From Roseibium marinum (GTDB lineage: Bacteria > Pseudomonadota > Alphaproteobacteria > Rhizobiales > Stappiaceae): a stretch of 64,000 bases of DNA. The number at the start of each line of letters is the position of its first letter. Position 1 is the stretch's first letter. Location of the stretch: contig NZ_PPCN01000009.1 of assembly GCF_002906165.1 (NCBI RefSeq), positions 186,001 through 250,000 of the forward strand, in the 5' to 3' direction. Below, in pieces: positions 54,342 to 64,000 of the stretch. A program made the position numbers and the translations under genes. Under the pieces are notes generated by a model that did not search any database, was not told the origin of the DNA, and worked only from the letters and a program-made list of their open reading frames with translations.

Positions 54342-56335
54342 CCGCCACCGCCGACAAGCCACACCTGTCCCGCGCGCACGCGCTCGACCTGCTGGGGACG
54401 ATGATCCGCATTCGCCTGTTCGAGGACAAATGCGCCGAACTCTACACGCAGGAAAAGATCCGCGGCTTCCTGCATCTTTACGATGGCGAAGAGGCGATCG
54501 CGGCCGGGGTCATTCCGGCCTTGTCGGCGGAGGATCGGGTGGTCGCCACCTATCGCGAACACGGTCATGCGCTCGCGCGCGGCCTGTCGATGAATGCGGT
54601 TCTGGCGGAAATGTACGGCAAGCGCTCAGGCTGTTCCGGCGGGCGTGGCGGGTCGATGCACCTTTTCGATCGTGCAACGAACTTTTGCGGCGGCAATGCG
54701 ATCGTCGGCGGCGGTCTGCCGCTTGCCGTCGGCATGGCGCTGGCCGGCAAGATGCGCGGTGAGCACCCTATCTCGGCCTGCTTCTTCGGCGAAGGCGCTG
54801 TGGCGGAGGGAGAATTCCACGAAAGCCTCAATCTCGCGGCGTTATGGAAACTGCCTGTTCTGTTCGTGTGCGAGAACAACGGTTATGCCATGGGCACCGC
54901 GCTGGAATATTCCGAAAGCGAGACGGATATTCACGAAAAGGCCGCCTGTTACGACATGGATTCCGAGGCCGTTGACGGCATGGACGTGGTCGCCGTCGAA
55001 GCCGCGACACGCCGCGCCCTCACCAGTATCCGCGAGACCGGCAGGCCGTATTTTCTCGAATGCCGGACGTATCGCTTCCGCGCCCATTCCATGTTCGACG
55101 CCCAACTCTACCGGGACCGGGCCGAAGTCGAGGAATGGCGCAAGAAGGGGCCGATCGTCCGTTTTCAGGGCTGGCTCACCGAGACCGGTCTGGCACATGC
55201 TGAGGATATCGCCCGCATTGAAAGCCAAGTGCGCGCGGAGATCGACGCTGCCGTGACCTTTGCCGAAAGCGCCGAGTGGGAGCCTCTGGAGGACCTCACC
55301 CGGCATGTCATGGCCGAAGACCGCCCGGTGCCGGCTGAACAGCCGGCACCGGGAGAGCGGAGCGAGACGACCTACCGCGAAGCCGTGCGCGATGCGATCA
55401 TCGACGCGATGACGCGCGATGACCGGGTCTTCCTGATGGGTGAGGATGTGGGCCGCTACGGGGGCTGCTACGCGGTCTCGAAGGGTCTGATCGGCGAATT
55501 CGGTCCCGATCGGATCCGCGACACACCGCTTTCGGAATCCGGTTTTACCGGTGCCGGCATCGGCGCCGCGCTTGCCGGCATGCGGCCGATCGTCGAACTG
55601 ATGACAGTGAATTTCAGCCTGCTGGCGCTGGATCAGATCCTGAACACAGCCGCAACCATCCGGCATATGTCCGGCAACCAGTTCGGCGTGCCGCTGGTCA
55701 TCCGCATGGCGACCGGCGCGGGCCGTCAGCTGGCCGCTCAGCACTCGCATTCACTTGAGGGCTGGTACGCGCATATTCCGGGCCTTCGCGTGGTGGCACC
55801 CGCGACGCTGGAGGATGCGCGCGGCATGCTCTGGACCGCCCTGCAGGATCCGGATCCTGTCCTGATCTTCGAAAACGTCATGCTCTACAACCGTCCCGGC
55901 GATCTCGCCCGCAACGCCGGGCCGGTCGACATCGACAAGGCCGCTGTCCGGCGCGAGGGGACCGATATTTCCCTGATCACCTATGGCGGTTCGCTCTGGA
56001 AGACGCTGGAAGCCGCCGAGGTACTTTCCGGGGAAGGCATTGATGCCGAGGTCATTGACCTCAGGACGCTTCGGCCGCTGGACGACGCCACGATCATGGC
56101 ATCGGTGGCGAAAACCCGCCATGCCGTGATCGTCGATGAGGGTTGGAAGAGCGGAAGTCTCTCCGCGGAAATCATGGCGCGGATCATCGAACAGGCCTTC
56201 TGGAGCCTCGATGCGCCCCTTGGCCGGGTCTGCAGCGAGGAAGTGCCGATCCCTTACCCCAAGCACCTGGAAGACGCGTCGATCCCGCAGGTTCCCAAAA
56301 TCGTCGCGGCGGCAAAAGCCGTCCTCGGCCGCTGA
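54338..56335 (+). CDS. Fused alpha-beta E1 component of a 2-oxoacid/acetoin dehydrogenase
   Basis: This 665-residue thiamine-diphosphate enzyme combines E1 alpha (about 1-320) and E1 beta (about 345-665). Alpha has [18 protein letters not shown] and the ThDP motif [31 protein letters not shown]; position 2 is Glu where Asp is usual. Beta has [28 protein letters not shown] and [21 protein letters not shown] with catalytic His. It decarboxylates a 2-oxoacid or acetoin and transfers the acyl unit to the E2 lipoyl group. E2 starts 9 bases after its stop. No E3 gene is present. Confidence 0.9.
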
Positions 56336-56344
56336 GGGGCCGGG

Positions 56345-57586
56345 ATGGGTGAGTTTCGCATGCCCTCGCTCGGCGCCGACATGGAAGCGGGAAAGCTCGT
56401 CGAATGGCTGGTCGAACCGGGCGAGAAGGTCCGCCACGGCGATATTGTCGCGGTTGTCGAAACCCAGAAGGGTGCCATCGAGATCGAAGTGTTCGAGGAT
56501 GGCGTCTTCGAGAGGCCGCTGGTGGAACTGGGAGCGAAGGTTCCCGTCGGCACGCCGCTGGCGATTATCCAGGGCAGGGAGCCGGAGTCGGAGGCGGAGG
56601 CGGAAGTTGTGCCGCCCACGGCGCCGACCGGAAAGCCTGACGCCGTTCCGCGACCATCTGCGGTCGCTCCGCAAATCGTGCCTGCGGAAACCAGGCCACA
56701 GACCGCTCCAGTCCAGCCTGCCGAAACCGGAACAAAAGCCTCGCCCGCGGCGCGGAAACTGGCCGAGGCTCACAATCTGAATATCGCGGCTCTTGCCGGC
56801 AGCGGACCGGAAGGTGCAATTGTGCTCGCGGATGTCGAAGCCGCCATAGGTGTGACCCCGAAAACCTTGCCAGAAACACCGAGACCGGAAAAACCGGCGC
56901 AGAAAAAGCCGGCCAGCTTCGATTTCAACCAGATGCGCGCGGCGATTGCCGCGGCCATGGCGCGCTCGAAGCGCGAAATCCCGCATTATTATCTGCAGGA
57001 TACGGTCGATGTGAGCGTGGCGAACGACTGGCTGACACGCACCAATGCCGACCGGCCGCCCACGGACAGGCTGCTGCTGGGCGCGCTTTACGTAAAGGCG
57101 AGCGCTTTGGCCGCGAAGAAATACCCGGAGTTCAATGGTTTTTTCGGTGAGAGCGGGTTCGAGGCGTCTGATCGCACGCATATCGGTGTGGCCATTTCCA
57201 TTCGGGGCGGCGGGCTGGTGGCGCCCGCCATCCATGACACCGCCGACATGTCGCTCGACGCTGTCATGACGTCGATGCGCGATCTGGTTGCGCGTGTCCG
57301 CGCCGGCCGCTTCAGGAGTTCGGAGATCGCCGATCCGACACTCACCGTTTCGAGCCTGGGCGAGCGCGGGGTCGAAGCGCTCTACGGCGTTATCTACCCG
57401 CCGCAGGTTGCCATTGTCGGCTTCGGCAAAGCGACCGAACGTCCCTGGGTCGTCGCAGGAGAAATTGTCCCGCGCCTCATGGTGACGACAACGCTTGCCG
57501 CCGACCATCGGGTCAGCGACGGCCATAGGGGAGCCATGTTTCTTTCCCAGATAGGCAAATTGCTGCAGGAACCGGAGGCGTTATGA
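56345..57586 (+). CDS. Dihydrolipoamide acyltransferase (E2)
   Basis: This 413-residue E2 has a single N-terminal lipoyl domain, with lipoyl-lysine K42 in VVETQKGAIEIEVF. A proline/alanine-rich linker (about 85-125) and a peripheral-subunit-binding domain (ASPAARKLAEAHNLNIAALAGSGPEGAIVLADV, about 135-165) follow. The catalytic domain ends with the active-site DHRVSDG (His near 388). It accepts acyl groups from the fused E1. It overlaps the acyl carrier protein gene (ATGA), so the acyl acceptor may be the carrier protein rather than, or besides, CoA. That is inference. Confidence 0.92.
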   Translation: MGEFRMPSLGADMEAGKLVEWLVEPGEKVRHGDIVAVVETQKGAIEIEVFEDGVFERPLVELGAKVPVGTPLAIIQGREPESEAEAEVVPPTAPTGKPDAVPRPSAVAPQIVPAETRPQTAPVQPAETGTKASPAARKLAEAHNLNIAALAGSGPEGAIVLADVEAAIGVTPKTLPETPRPEKPAQKKPASFDFNQMRAAIAAAMARSKREIPHYYLQDTVDVSVANDWLTRTNADRPPTDRLLLGALYVKASALAAKKYPEFNGFFGESGFEASDRTHIGVAISIRGGGLVAPAIHDTADMSLDAVMTSMRDLVARVRAGRFRSSEIADPTLTVSSLGERGVEALYGVIYPPQVAIVGFGKATERPWVVAGEIVPRLMVTTTLAADHRVSDGHRGAMFLSQIGKLLQEPEAL

Positions 57587-57828
57587 GCCAAGTGGACATT
57601 GACCAGGTGGTGCGCGAGGAATTGGGAAACATCGCGCCGGACATGGATCTCGACGATATCGATCCCCAGGGCGACCTTCGGGAGGAACTCGACATCGACT
57701 CGATGGATTTTCTCAATTTTGTCACCGCCCTGCATCAACGCCTCGGGGTCGCTGCCCCCGAACTCGACTATCCGAAACTCATGACGATGGACGGTGCTAT
57801 TGCCTACCTGAAGGAAAAACGCGCCTGA
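57583..57828 (+). CDS. Acyl carrier protein (phosphopantetheine-binding)
   Basis: This 81-residue acidic helical protein has the phosphopantetheine attachment motif LDIDSMDFLNF, with Ser at residue 40 and typical helix spacing. It is the last gene of the ligase-E1-E2 operon and starts inside the E2 stop codon. A dedicated carrier protein beside a 2-oxoacid dehydrogenase core is unusual and suggests that acyl groups are moved on a phosphopantetheine arm. No phosphopantetheinyl transferase is next to it. Confidence 0.93.
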   Translation: MSQVDIDQVVREELGNIAPDMDLDDIDPQGDLREELDIDSMDFLNFVTALHQRLGVAAPELDYPKLMTMDGAIAYLKEKRA

Positions 57829-57965
57829 GGGCATGAGCTGAACAGCTTGACTTTCGTCAATGAAATTCCCTTCAGGCAGGCCGATGATACCCGGCATCCA
57901 GGCAACCGCGGAATGTCAGCAGCCTGTCGATGCCGTATTCCCATCATTCAAGACGGAGAATTACC

Positions 57966-58514
57966 GTGCAGGTTGAGCCTCAAGTTACGTTTCGGGGTGT
58001 TGAACCCTCGCCACATGTGGAAGCCAAGATCCGTGAGCGGATCGAGAAACTCGAAGAATTCCATGGCCGCATTACCGCCTGTCAGGTCACGGTTGAAGTC
58101 CCGCACCGGCACGGTCAGAAGGGCGAGATTTACAAAATCAGCATCGACATCCAGGTGCCCGGACGCGACATCGTCGTCAACCGGGAACCCGGCAAGAACC
58201 ATGCGCACGAGGACATCTTGGTTGCTGTTCGCGACGCTTTCGACGCCGCCCAGCGGCAGCACGAGGATCATGTCCGCAAGACCGGCGGGGTCCACGTCAA
58301 ATCCCACCCGGGCAAGGCCAAGGGGAAAGTGACCGATTTGTTCCGTGATGAAGCTTATGGCTTCATCGAAGAGGCCAGTGGCCAGCGCTTTTTCTTTCGG
58401 GCAGATAGCGTGACAGGTGACGATTGGCCCAGGATTGAAATCGGCTCGACCGTCCATTTCACCGAGATGGAAGGCGAGGAAGGGCCGCATGCTGTGGCCG
58501 TTACGATAATGTAA
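57966..58514 (+). CDS. Ribosome-hibernation (HPF/RaiA) domain fused to a cold-shock-like domain
   Basis: This 182-residue protein starts at a GTG (57966, with GGAGAA upstream). The first 105 residues are an S30AE/HPF-type domain (QVTFRGVEPSPHVEAKIRERIEKLEEFHGRITACQVTVEVP, with DIQVPGRDIVVNREP). Residues about 117-182 are a cold-shock/S1-like OB fold (KGKVTDLFRDEAYGFIEEASGQRFFFRADSV). HPF domains bind the 30S decoding region of idle ribosomes. The cold-shock fusion is not the long-HPF dimerisation tail; RNA binding is expected. Confidence 0.85.
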   Translation: MQVEPQVTFRGVEPSPHVEAKIRERIEKLEEFHGRITACQVTVEVPHRHGQKGEIYKISIDIQVPGRDIVVNREPGKNHAHEDILVAVRDAFDAAQRQHEDHVRKTGGVHVKSHPGKAKGKVTDLFRDEAYGFIEEASGQRFFFRADSVTGDDWPRIEIGSTVHFTEMEGEEGPHAVAVTIM

Positions 58515-58769
58515 CCGGAAGACGGCAGCGGGCTTGGCCAAGCGGTGCATCGCTGTTCTGGCAGTAGGGTGCGCGCGTTTTTCTTTACAAGCGCCCGGTC
58601 GAAGGGTGCCTCGGCTTTTTGAACGTCGTGACGACGAGCAATTGCCCATATTCCTTGTGCCGGAAAGCGCTTTTGGGCACCAGTTTTGGGCGTCACTTGG
58701 TCGATATGACTGAGAACATGGATTCGGCGATCCATTTTCGATAACACTATCAATGACTTGAAAAAGAGT

Positions 58770-58843
58770 TGGCTGGGGAACCTGGATTCGAACCAGGACT
58801 AACGGAGTCAGAGTCCGTGGGTCTACCGTTAACCTATTCCCCA
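58770..58843 (-). tRNA. tRNA-Gln (anticodon CTG)
   Basis: The minus strand folds into a cloverleaf: acceptor TGGGGAA/TTCCCCA, discriminator G and an encoded CCA end. The anticodon stem is ACGGA/TCCGT with loop CTCTGAC (anticodon CTG), and the T-arm is CCTGG-TTCGAAT-CCAGG. This reads CAG codons. No other tRNA adjoins it. Confidence 0.95.
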
Positions 58844-59133
58844 ACGCTGCCCGGAAACCGAGCATCCCGTCGCAGCAACCGTGCGGGCCAAGGGCCCCGG
58901 TGGCAACGGGTGTGCCGCATATACATCCATCATATTGGCGATTGCAAGGGCCGGTTCCGACTTTTTTGTGAAATAGACACGCCCGGGACAGTTTCGCGAA
59001 AGCCCGGATCTTTCGCCGGCTGTTATGTGCTTTTCCATCGGCGGCCAACCTGTTACAGTTTTGTCAACGAAAGACATGGTCTCCGGCAGCGCCCCGTTTG
59101 ACGGCCGGTACGCCGGGACCTGAAAGGCATAAA
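58844..59133. other. Leader region before the Ppx/GppA gene
   Basis: This gap of about 290 bases between the tRNA and the phosphatase gene has no gene I can support. It should hold the tRNA promoter (minus strand) and that of the Ppx/GppA-rlmE unit. Confidence 0.4.
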
Positions 59134-60852
59134 GTGACTCAGTCAGGTCAGGAACCGCCCGAGAACGGGCGTCGTACCGCTGACGTGTCCGGAAACAGCG
59201 GAACTCCACAGGAGTTCAAGGGACCTGGCAGACGGCGCCGCAAACGTCGCTCCGGCCAGGGACCGAAAGGCAAGGTGGCGGCGCAGGAAAATGCCGCCGC
59301 AACGGGAACGCCCAAGGAGGCCGGACCTGTTCAAGCCCAAGCTGTATCCGGAACCGTCGAAAAGAACGCCCAACCGCCTGCGCAGCCGGCGGGGGATGGG
59401 GGAGCCGCGTCCAATCCCGGAAAACGCCGCAAGAAACGCCGGCGCGGGCGCAAATTGGCGCATGGCGGAGATGCCGGCGCGGGCAACCGGCTTCCACTCT
59501 CAGGCGAGGACCGGGACACCTCTCAGGGCAGCGACGCGGCGACCAGCCTGAAAGGCAAAAAAGCCGCGCGGCGCAGGGGCCGGCGCAGATGGCAATCCGT
59601 GAACGGCGCACCGGAAGGCGTGTCGTCGGAAGCCGGGTCTGAGCTGGAAGCTGGCACACCGCAGGATAAAGCTGCACACGCAGGAGACGCGGGACATGCC
59701 GCCCGCGAACCGTCCGCGAAAGACGCCGATATCCGCGTAACGAAAACCCGCGATAACCAGCCCCGTGGGAGCTGGACTGGCGTTCATGGCGAGCGCGCCA
59801 GAAACGGGCACCATCGTGGATCGCTTTATGCCGCGCTGGATCTTGGAACCAACAATTGCAGGCTGTTGATCGCCCGCCCGGAGGACCGCGGGTTTCGCGT
59901 CGTGGACGCCTATTCGCGTATCGTCCGGCTGGGCGAGGGGGTCGGGTCCAACAAGCGGCTCGGCGAAGCCGCCATGGACAGGGCGATCGACGCGTTGGCG
60001 AACTGCCACCGGAAGCTTGCGGACAGGGGCGTTTCCCGCTCCCGCCTGATAGCGACGGAAGCTTGCCGGGCCGCGGAAAACGGCACCGAATTCATCGAGC
60101 GCGTCCAGGCGGAAACAGGTCTCGCCCTGGAGGTCGTCAATCGGGAGACGGAGGCCCGCCTGGCGGTTGCGGGCTGTGCGTCGCTTGTCGATCACGACGC
60201 GGACGGCGTCATTCTTTTCGATATCGGCGGCGGCTCGTCGGAAATCGTCTGGCTGGACCTGCGCAATCGCTGCGGCGCGCGCGGCTACGCCCTGACGCGT
60301 TTTATCCGCTCCTGGATCTCTCTGCCGGTCGGGGTGGTCAATCTTGCCGAACGCCACGGCGGCGTGCATGTCACGCCGGATGTCTTCGAAGCCATGGTCG
60401 AGGATGCCGCCGGGCACCTGGCCTCCTTCAGCCTCGCCAGCAGCCTTACGGAAGCCATTTCCACCGGAAGGGTGCACATGCTCGGCACATCGGGAACGGT
60501 CACCACCCTTGCCGGCGTGCATCTGGGACTGAAGCGCTATGACCGGCGCCGGGTGGACGGAACATGGCTTGAAGACGGCGATGTCGGCAGAATGATTGAT
60601 CAGCTCCGCGATATGCCCTATGAGGCCCGCGTCGAGAACCCGTGCATAGGCGAGGACCGTGCCGATCTCGTGTTGGCGGGCTGCGCCATACTCGAAGCTA
60701 TCCGACGCCGCTGGAGCTGCTCGCGGCTGCGCGTCGCGGACAGGGGATTGCGCGAGGGTATTTTAACGGAATTGATGTCGGCCGACGGCGTCTGGACTCA
60801 CAGGAAGTCCGGCAACCGGCAGGATCGCGGCCGTCAAAGGAACAGAGCATGA
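59134..60852 (+). CDS. Ppx/GppA phosphatase-family protein with long basic N-terminal extension
   Basis: The C-terminal part (about residues 230-560) is a Ppx/GppA fold of the sugar-kinase/Hsp70 type: [27 protein letters not shown] (catalytic Glu), [17 protein letters not shown] and [17 protein letters not shown]. Such enzymes hydrolyse polyphosphate or pppGpp. The first ~230 residues are low-complexity with Arg/Lys clusters ([32 protein letters not shown]). The start is the GTG at 59134 with AAAGG upstream; a TTG at 59098 is also open. It overlaps rlmE by four bases. Confidence 0.87.
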   Translation: MTQSGQEPPENGRRTADVSGNSGTPQEFKGPGRRRRKRRSGQGPKGKVAAQENAAATGTPKEAGPVQAQAVSGTVEKNAQPPAQPAGDGGAASNPGKRRKKRRRGRKLAHGGDAGAGNRLPLSGEDRDTSQGSDAATSLKGKKAARRRGRRRWQSVNGAPEGVSSEAGSELEAGTPQDKAAHAGDAGHAAREPSAKDADIRVTKTRDNQPRGSWTGVHGERARNGHHRGSLYAALDLGTNNCRLLIARPEDRGFRVVDAYSRIVRLGEGVGSNKRLGEAAMDRAIDALANCHRKLADRGVSRSRLIATEACRAAENGTEFIERVQAETGLALEVVNRETEARLAVAGCASLVDHDADGVILFDIGGGSSEIVWLDLRNRCGARGYALTRFIRSWISLPVGVVNLAERHGGVHVTPDVFEAMVEDAAGHLASFSLASSLTEAISTGRVHMLGTSGTVTTLAGVHLGLKRYDRRRVDGTWLEDGDVGRMIDQLRDMPYEARVENPCIGEDRADLVLAGCAILEAIRRRWSCSRLRVADRGLREGILTELMSADGVWTHRKSGNRQDRGRQRNRA

Positions 60853-61553
60853 GCGGTTCAAAAAAAGGTACCGGAGACCGGGGCCTGCACGTCAAGGTGA
60901 AGACATCGGCCGGGCGGCGCGAATCGTCCACGCGCTGGCTGTCACGCCAGTTGAACGATCCCTATGTGCGGCGGGCGAAAATTGACGGCTACCGGTCCAG
61001 AGCGGCCTACAAGCTCATAGAAATAGACGACCGGCACAAACTGCTGAAACCCGGCTACAGGGTTGTCGATCTCGGCTGCGCGCCAGGCGGCTGGTGCCAG
61101 GTGGCCGCGCAGCGGGTGCAATCCAGTATCGATGCGCCCAAGGTTGTCGGAATAGATTATCTCGACATGGATCACGTGCGCGGTGCCACATTCCTGAAAA
61201 AGGACTTTCTGGACGACGACGCGCCGGCGGCCCTGATGGAAGCCCTTGGCGGCAAACCGGACGTTGTCCTGTCGGACATGGCGTCTCCCACAACAGGCCA
61301 CAAGCAGACGGATCATCTGCGCACGACATATCTATTTGAAATCGCGATCGATTTCGCTCGCCGTAACCTCGTGCCCGGCGGATCCTTTCTGGCGAAGGTC
61401 TTCCGCGGCGGTACCGAAAATACGCTGCTGCTGGATCTCAAGCGGGAATTCAAGACCGTATCTCACCTGAAGCCGCCGGCAAGCCGCAAGGAAAGTCCGG
61501 AGCTTTACGTGATCGCCAAGGGGTTCCGCGGCAGCGATCTTGAGCGGGATTGA
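60849..61553 (+). CDS. rlmE: 23S rRNA (uridine-2'-O)-methyltransferase RlmE (FtsJ)
   Basis: RlmE methylates U2552 (E. coli numbering) of 23S rRNA, a late step in large-subunit assembly. The 234-residue protein has [16 protein letters not shown] with the catalytic Lys, [15 protein letters not shown] (SAM-binding), [18 protein letters not shown] and [12 protein letters not shown]. Together these give the K-D-K-E set. The four-base overlap with the Ppx/GppA gene couples it to a basic, probably RNA- or polyphosphate-related protein. Confidence 0.94.
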   Translation: MSGSKKGTGDRGLHVKVKTSAGRRESSTRWLSRQLNDPYVRRAKIDGYRSRAAYKLIEIDDRHKLLKPGYRVVDLGCAPGGWCQVAAQRVQSSIDAPKVVGIDYLDMDHVRGATFLKKDFLDDDAPAALMEALGGKPDVVLSDMASPTTGHKQTDHLRTTYLFEIAIDFARRNLVPGGSFLAKVFRGGTENTLLLDLKREFKTVSHLKPPASRKESPELYVIAKGFRGSDLERD

Positions 61554-61721
61554 TCCACGACACGTCGAGCGGGCGGAACCGACCTTGAAAAAGTCTGTTG
61601 GAAATCAAGGCGCATGGAAAGCCAGAGCCAACACCCTTTTCTTTCTGTCACCTGCGTGGTATTGACCCGCGCCAACTTCTCCGGCACAGCCGAAGCGACT
61701 CGAAAGATGCAGGCTTTATAG

Positions 61722-63266
<1,545 letters not shown>

Positions 63267-63317
63267 TAGCATTATATTCGGTGCGGACCGATTGCGGTCC
63301 AACCCCAAGGGATCAGT

Positions 63318-64000
63318 ATGAAAGATGGCGGACGCCTTGCGGCGGCAATTGAAGTCTTAACCGAGGTCGAAACCCGCCACAGGCCGGTTCAGATTGCCCT
63401 TCGCGACTGGGGAGCGGCCCACCGCTTCGCGGGTTCGGGCGACAGAACCGCCATCGGCAATCTCGTCTTCGATGCCCTGCGCAACAAGGCATCCCTGGCA
63501 GCATCCCTCGAGGATGGAACGCCGCGCGCGCTCATACTGGCAACCTATGCACTCACGTGGGAAAAAGGCGTGCCGGCTCTCACAGAGGTTCTGACGCAGG
63601 ACCAGCATGCGCCGGCCGGCCTGACGGATGACGAGCGGGATAGACTGGCGGGGTCCGGAAACGGTGAACCGGCGGCATATGCGCAAGCCGACGTCCCCGA
63701 ATGGCTTTGGCCGGGCTTCCAGTCCGTCTTCGGTGATCGGGCTGTCGAGGAGGGCAGGGCGCTTGCACAGCGCGCGCCGGTCGATCTCAGGACCAACACC
63801 CTGAAATCCGATCGCGACAAGCTTCTCAAACGCCTCGCGCACACGGGCGCCCAGCCAACGGCCCTGTCACCTGTCGGCATGCGCATCGAGGCCAAGCCCG
63901 GATCCGGCCGCGTGCCGCATGTTCAGGCCGAGGAAGGCTATCGGAAGGGCTGGTTCGAACTTCAGGACGAAGCCAGCCAGCTTGCCGCCCTCCTTGCGCA
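63318..64000 (+). CDS. RsmB/NOP-family RNA methyltransferase (partial, runs off the window)
   Basis: The frame opens at the ATG at 63318 (AAGGGA upstream) and continues past the end of the window. It covers about 227 residues, mostly the NusB-like N-terminal region (EVETRHRPVQIALRDWGAAHRFAGSGDRTAIGNLVFDALRNK). The start of the PUA/methyltransferase region follows (VDLRTNTLKSDRDKLLKRL, then GWFELQDEASQLAALLA). The SAM-binding and catalytic Cys motifs lie outside. The family methylates cytosine in rRNA or tRNA. The gene is 3' of guaB, as in other Alphaproteobacteria. Confidence 0.9.
   Translation, partial: MKDGGRLAAAIEVLTEVETRHRPVQIALRDWGAAHRFAGSGDRTAIGNLVFDALRNKASLAASLEDGTPRALILATYALTWEKGVPALTEVLTQDQHAPAGLTDDERDRLAGSGNGEPAAYAQADVPEWLWPGFQSVFGDRAVEEGRALAQRAPVDLRTNTLKSDRDKLLKRLAHTGAQPTALSPVGMRIEAKPGSGRVPHVQAEEGYRKGWFELQDEASQLAALLA

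Noticed and set aside
55751..57526. 591-codon minus-strand frame opposite E1/E2
   Set aside because: Antisense to two clear enzyme genes; low-complexity Arg/Gly-rich translation typical of shadow frames.

Overview
The window (about 60% GC outside one AT-rich patch) reads as the chromosome of a heterotrophic, probably marine alphaproteobacterium. Support comes from the secD-secF-Mth938-like-NDUFAF6-like order, LexA boxes of the alphaproteobacterial GTTC-N7-GTTC type, DUF1127 genes with CCUCCUCCC hairpins, an ectoine-degradation cluster and frequent ATGA gene couplings. A Stappiaceae (Roseibium/Labrenzia/Stappia-like) origin fits best but is inferred from gene content only.

Layout. 1-3.9 kb: protein export (secD, secF) and two small companion genes. 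3.9-6.4 kb: trmFO and two tandem units, each a ~50-residue DUF1127 protein followed by stem-loops whose loops carry CCUCCUCCC. These match the CcsR/'cuckoo' sRNA loci known from Rhodobacter. 6.6-12.2 kb: uvrA and ssb, each with an SOS box, around a PAP2 phosphatase and a DUF1206 membrane protein. 12.3-16.4 kb: a small HExxH protein, an L,D-transpeptidase, and znuA with a Zur-type box. 16.5-27.7 kb: a phenylacetate island (paaX, paaA-DUF3291-paaBCDE-paaZ, and convergent paaG-paaI-paaK) with two equal-spaced candidate PaaX operators. 28-34.6 kb: (hydroxy)ectoine catabolism (doeD-like aminotransferase, eutC, eutB // doeA, doeB, GntR-family regulator) with a pair of near-identical palindromes in the divergent promoter region. 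34.6-41.6 kb: membrane/phosphodiesterase genes, a large catalase, a YqcI/YcgG-DUF1989 pair, and an orphan CCUCCUCCC-loop sRNA candidate. 41.6-44.7 kb: a TPR signalling protein, then a 1.1-kb AT-rich non-coding stretch and an AT-rich orphan gene. 44.8-52 kb: a tripartite tricarboxylate transporter operon with a fused TctA-TctB, a fumarylacetoacetate-hydrolase-family enzyme, OsmC, divergent GntR and TauE genes, and a decayed outer-membrane protein. 52.5-57.8 kb: a tightly coupled operon of an acetyl-CoA-synthetase-like ligase, a fused E1 alpha-beta 2-oxoacid/acetoin dehydrogenase, a lipoyl E2 and an acyl carrier protein. 57.9-64 kb: a ribosome-hibernation/cold-shock fusion, tRNA-Gln, a Ppx/GppA protein with a long basic tail, rlmE, guaB and the start of an rsmB-like gene.

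The two most interesting systems are the CCUCCUCCC-loop RNA/DUF1127 loci, whose loop is a perfect complement of the paaA Shine-Dalgarno region, and the ligase-E1-E2-ACP operon, in which a dedicated carrier protein is coupled to a 2-oxoacid dehydrogenase core.
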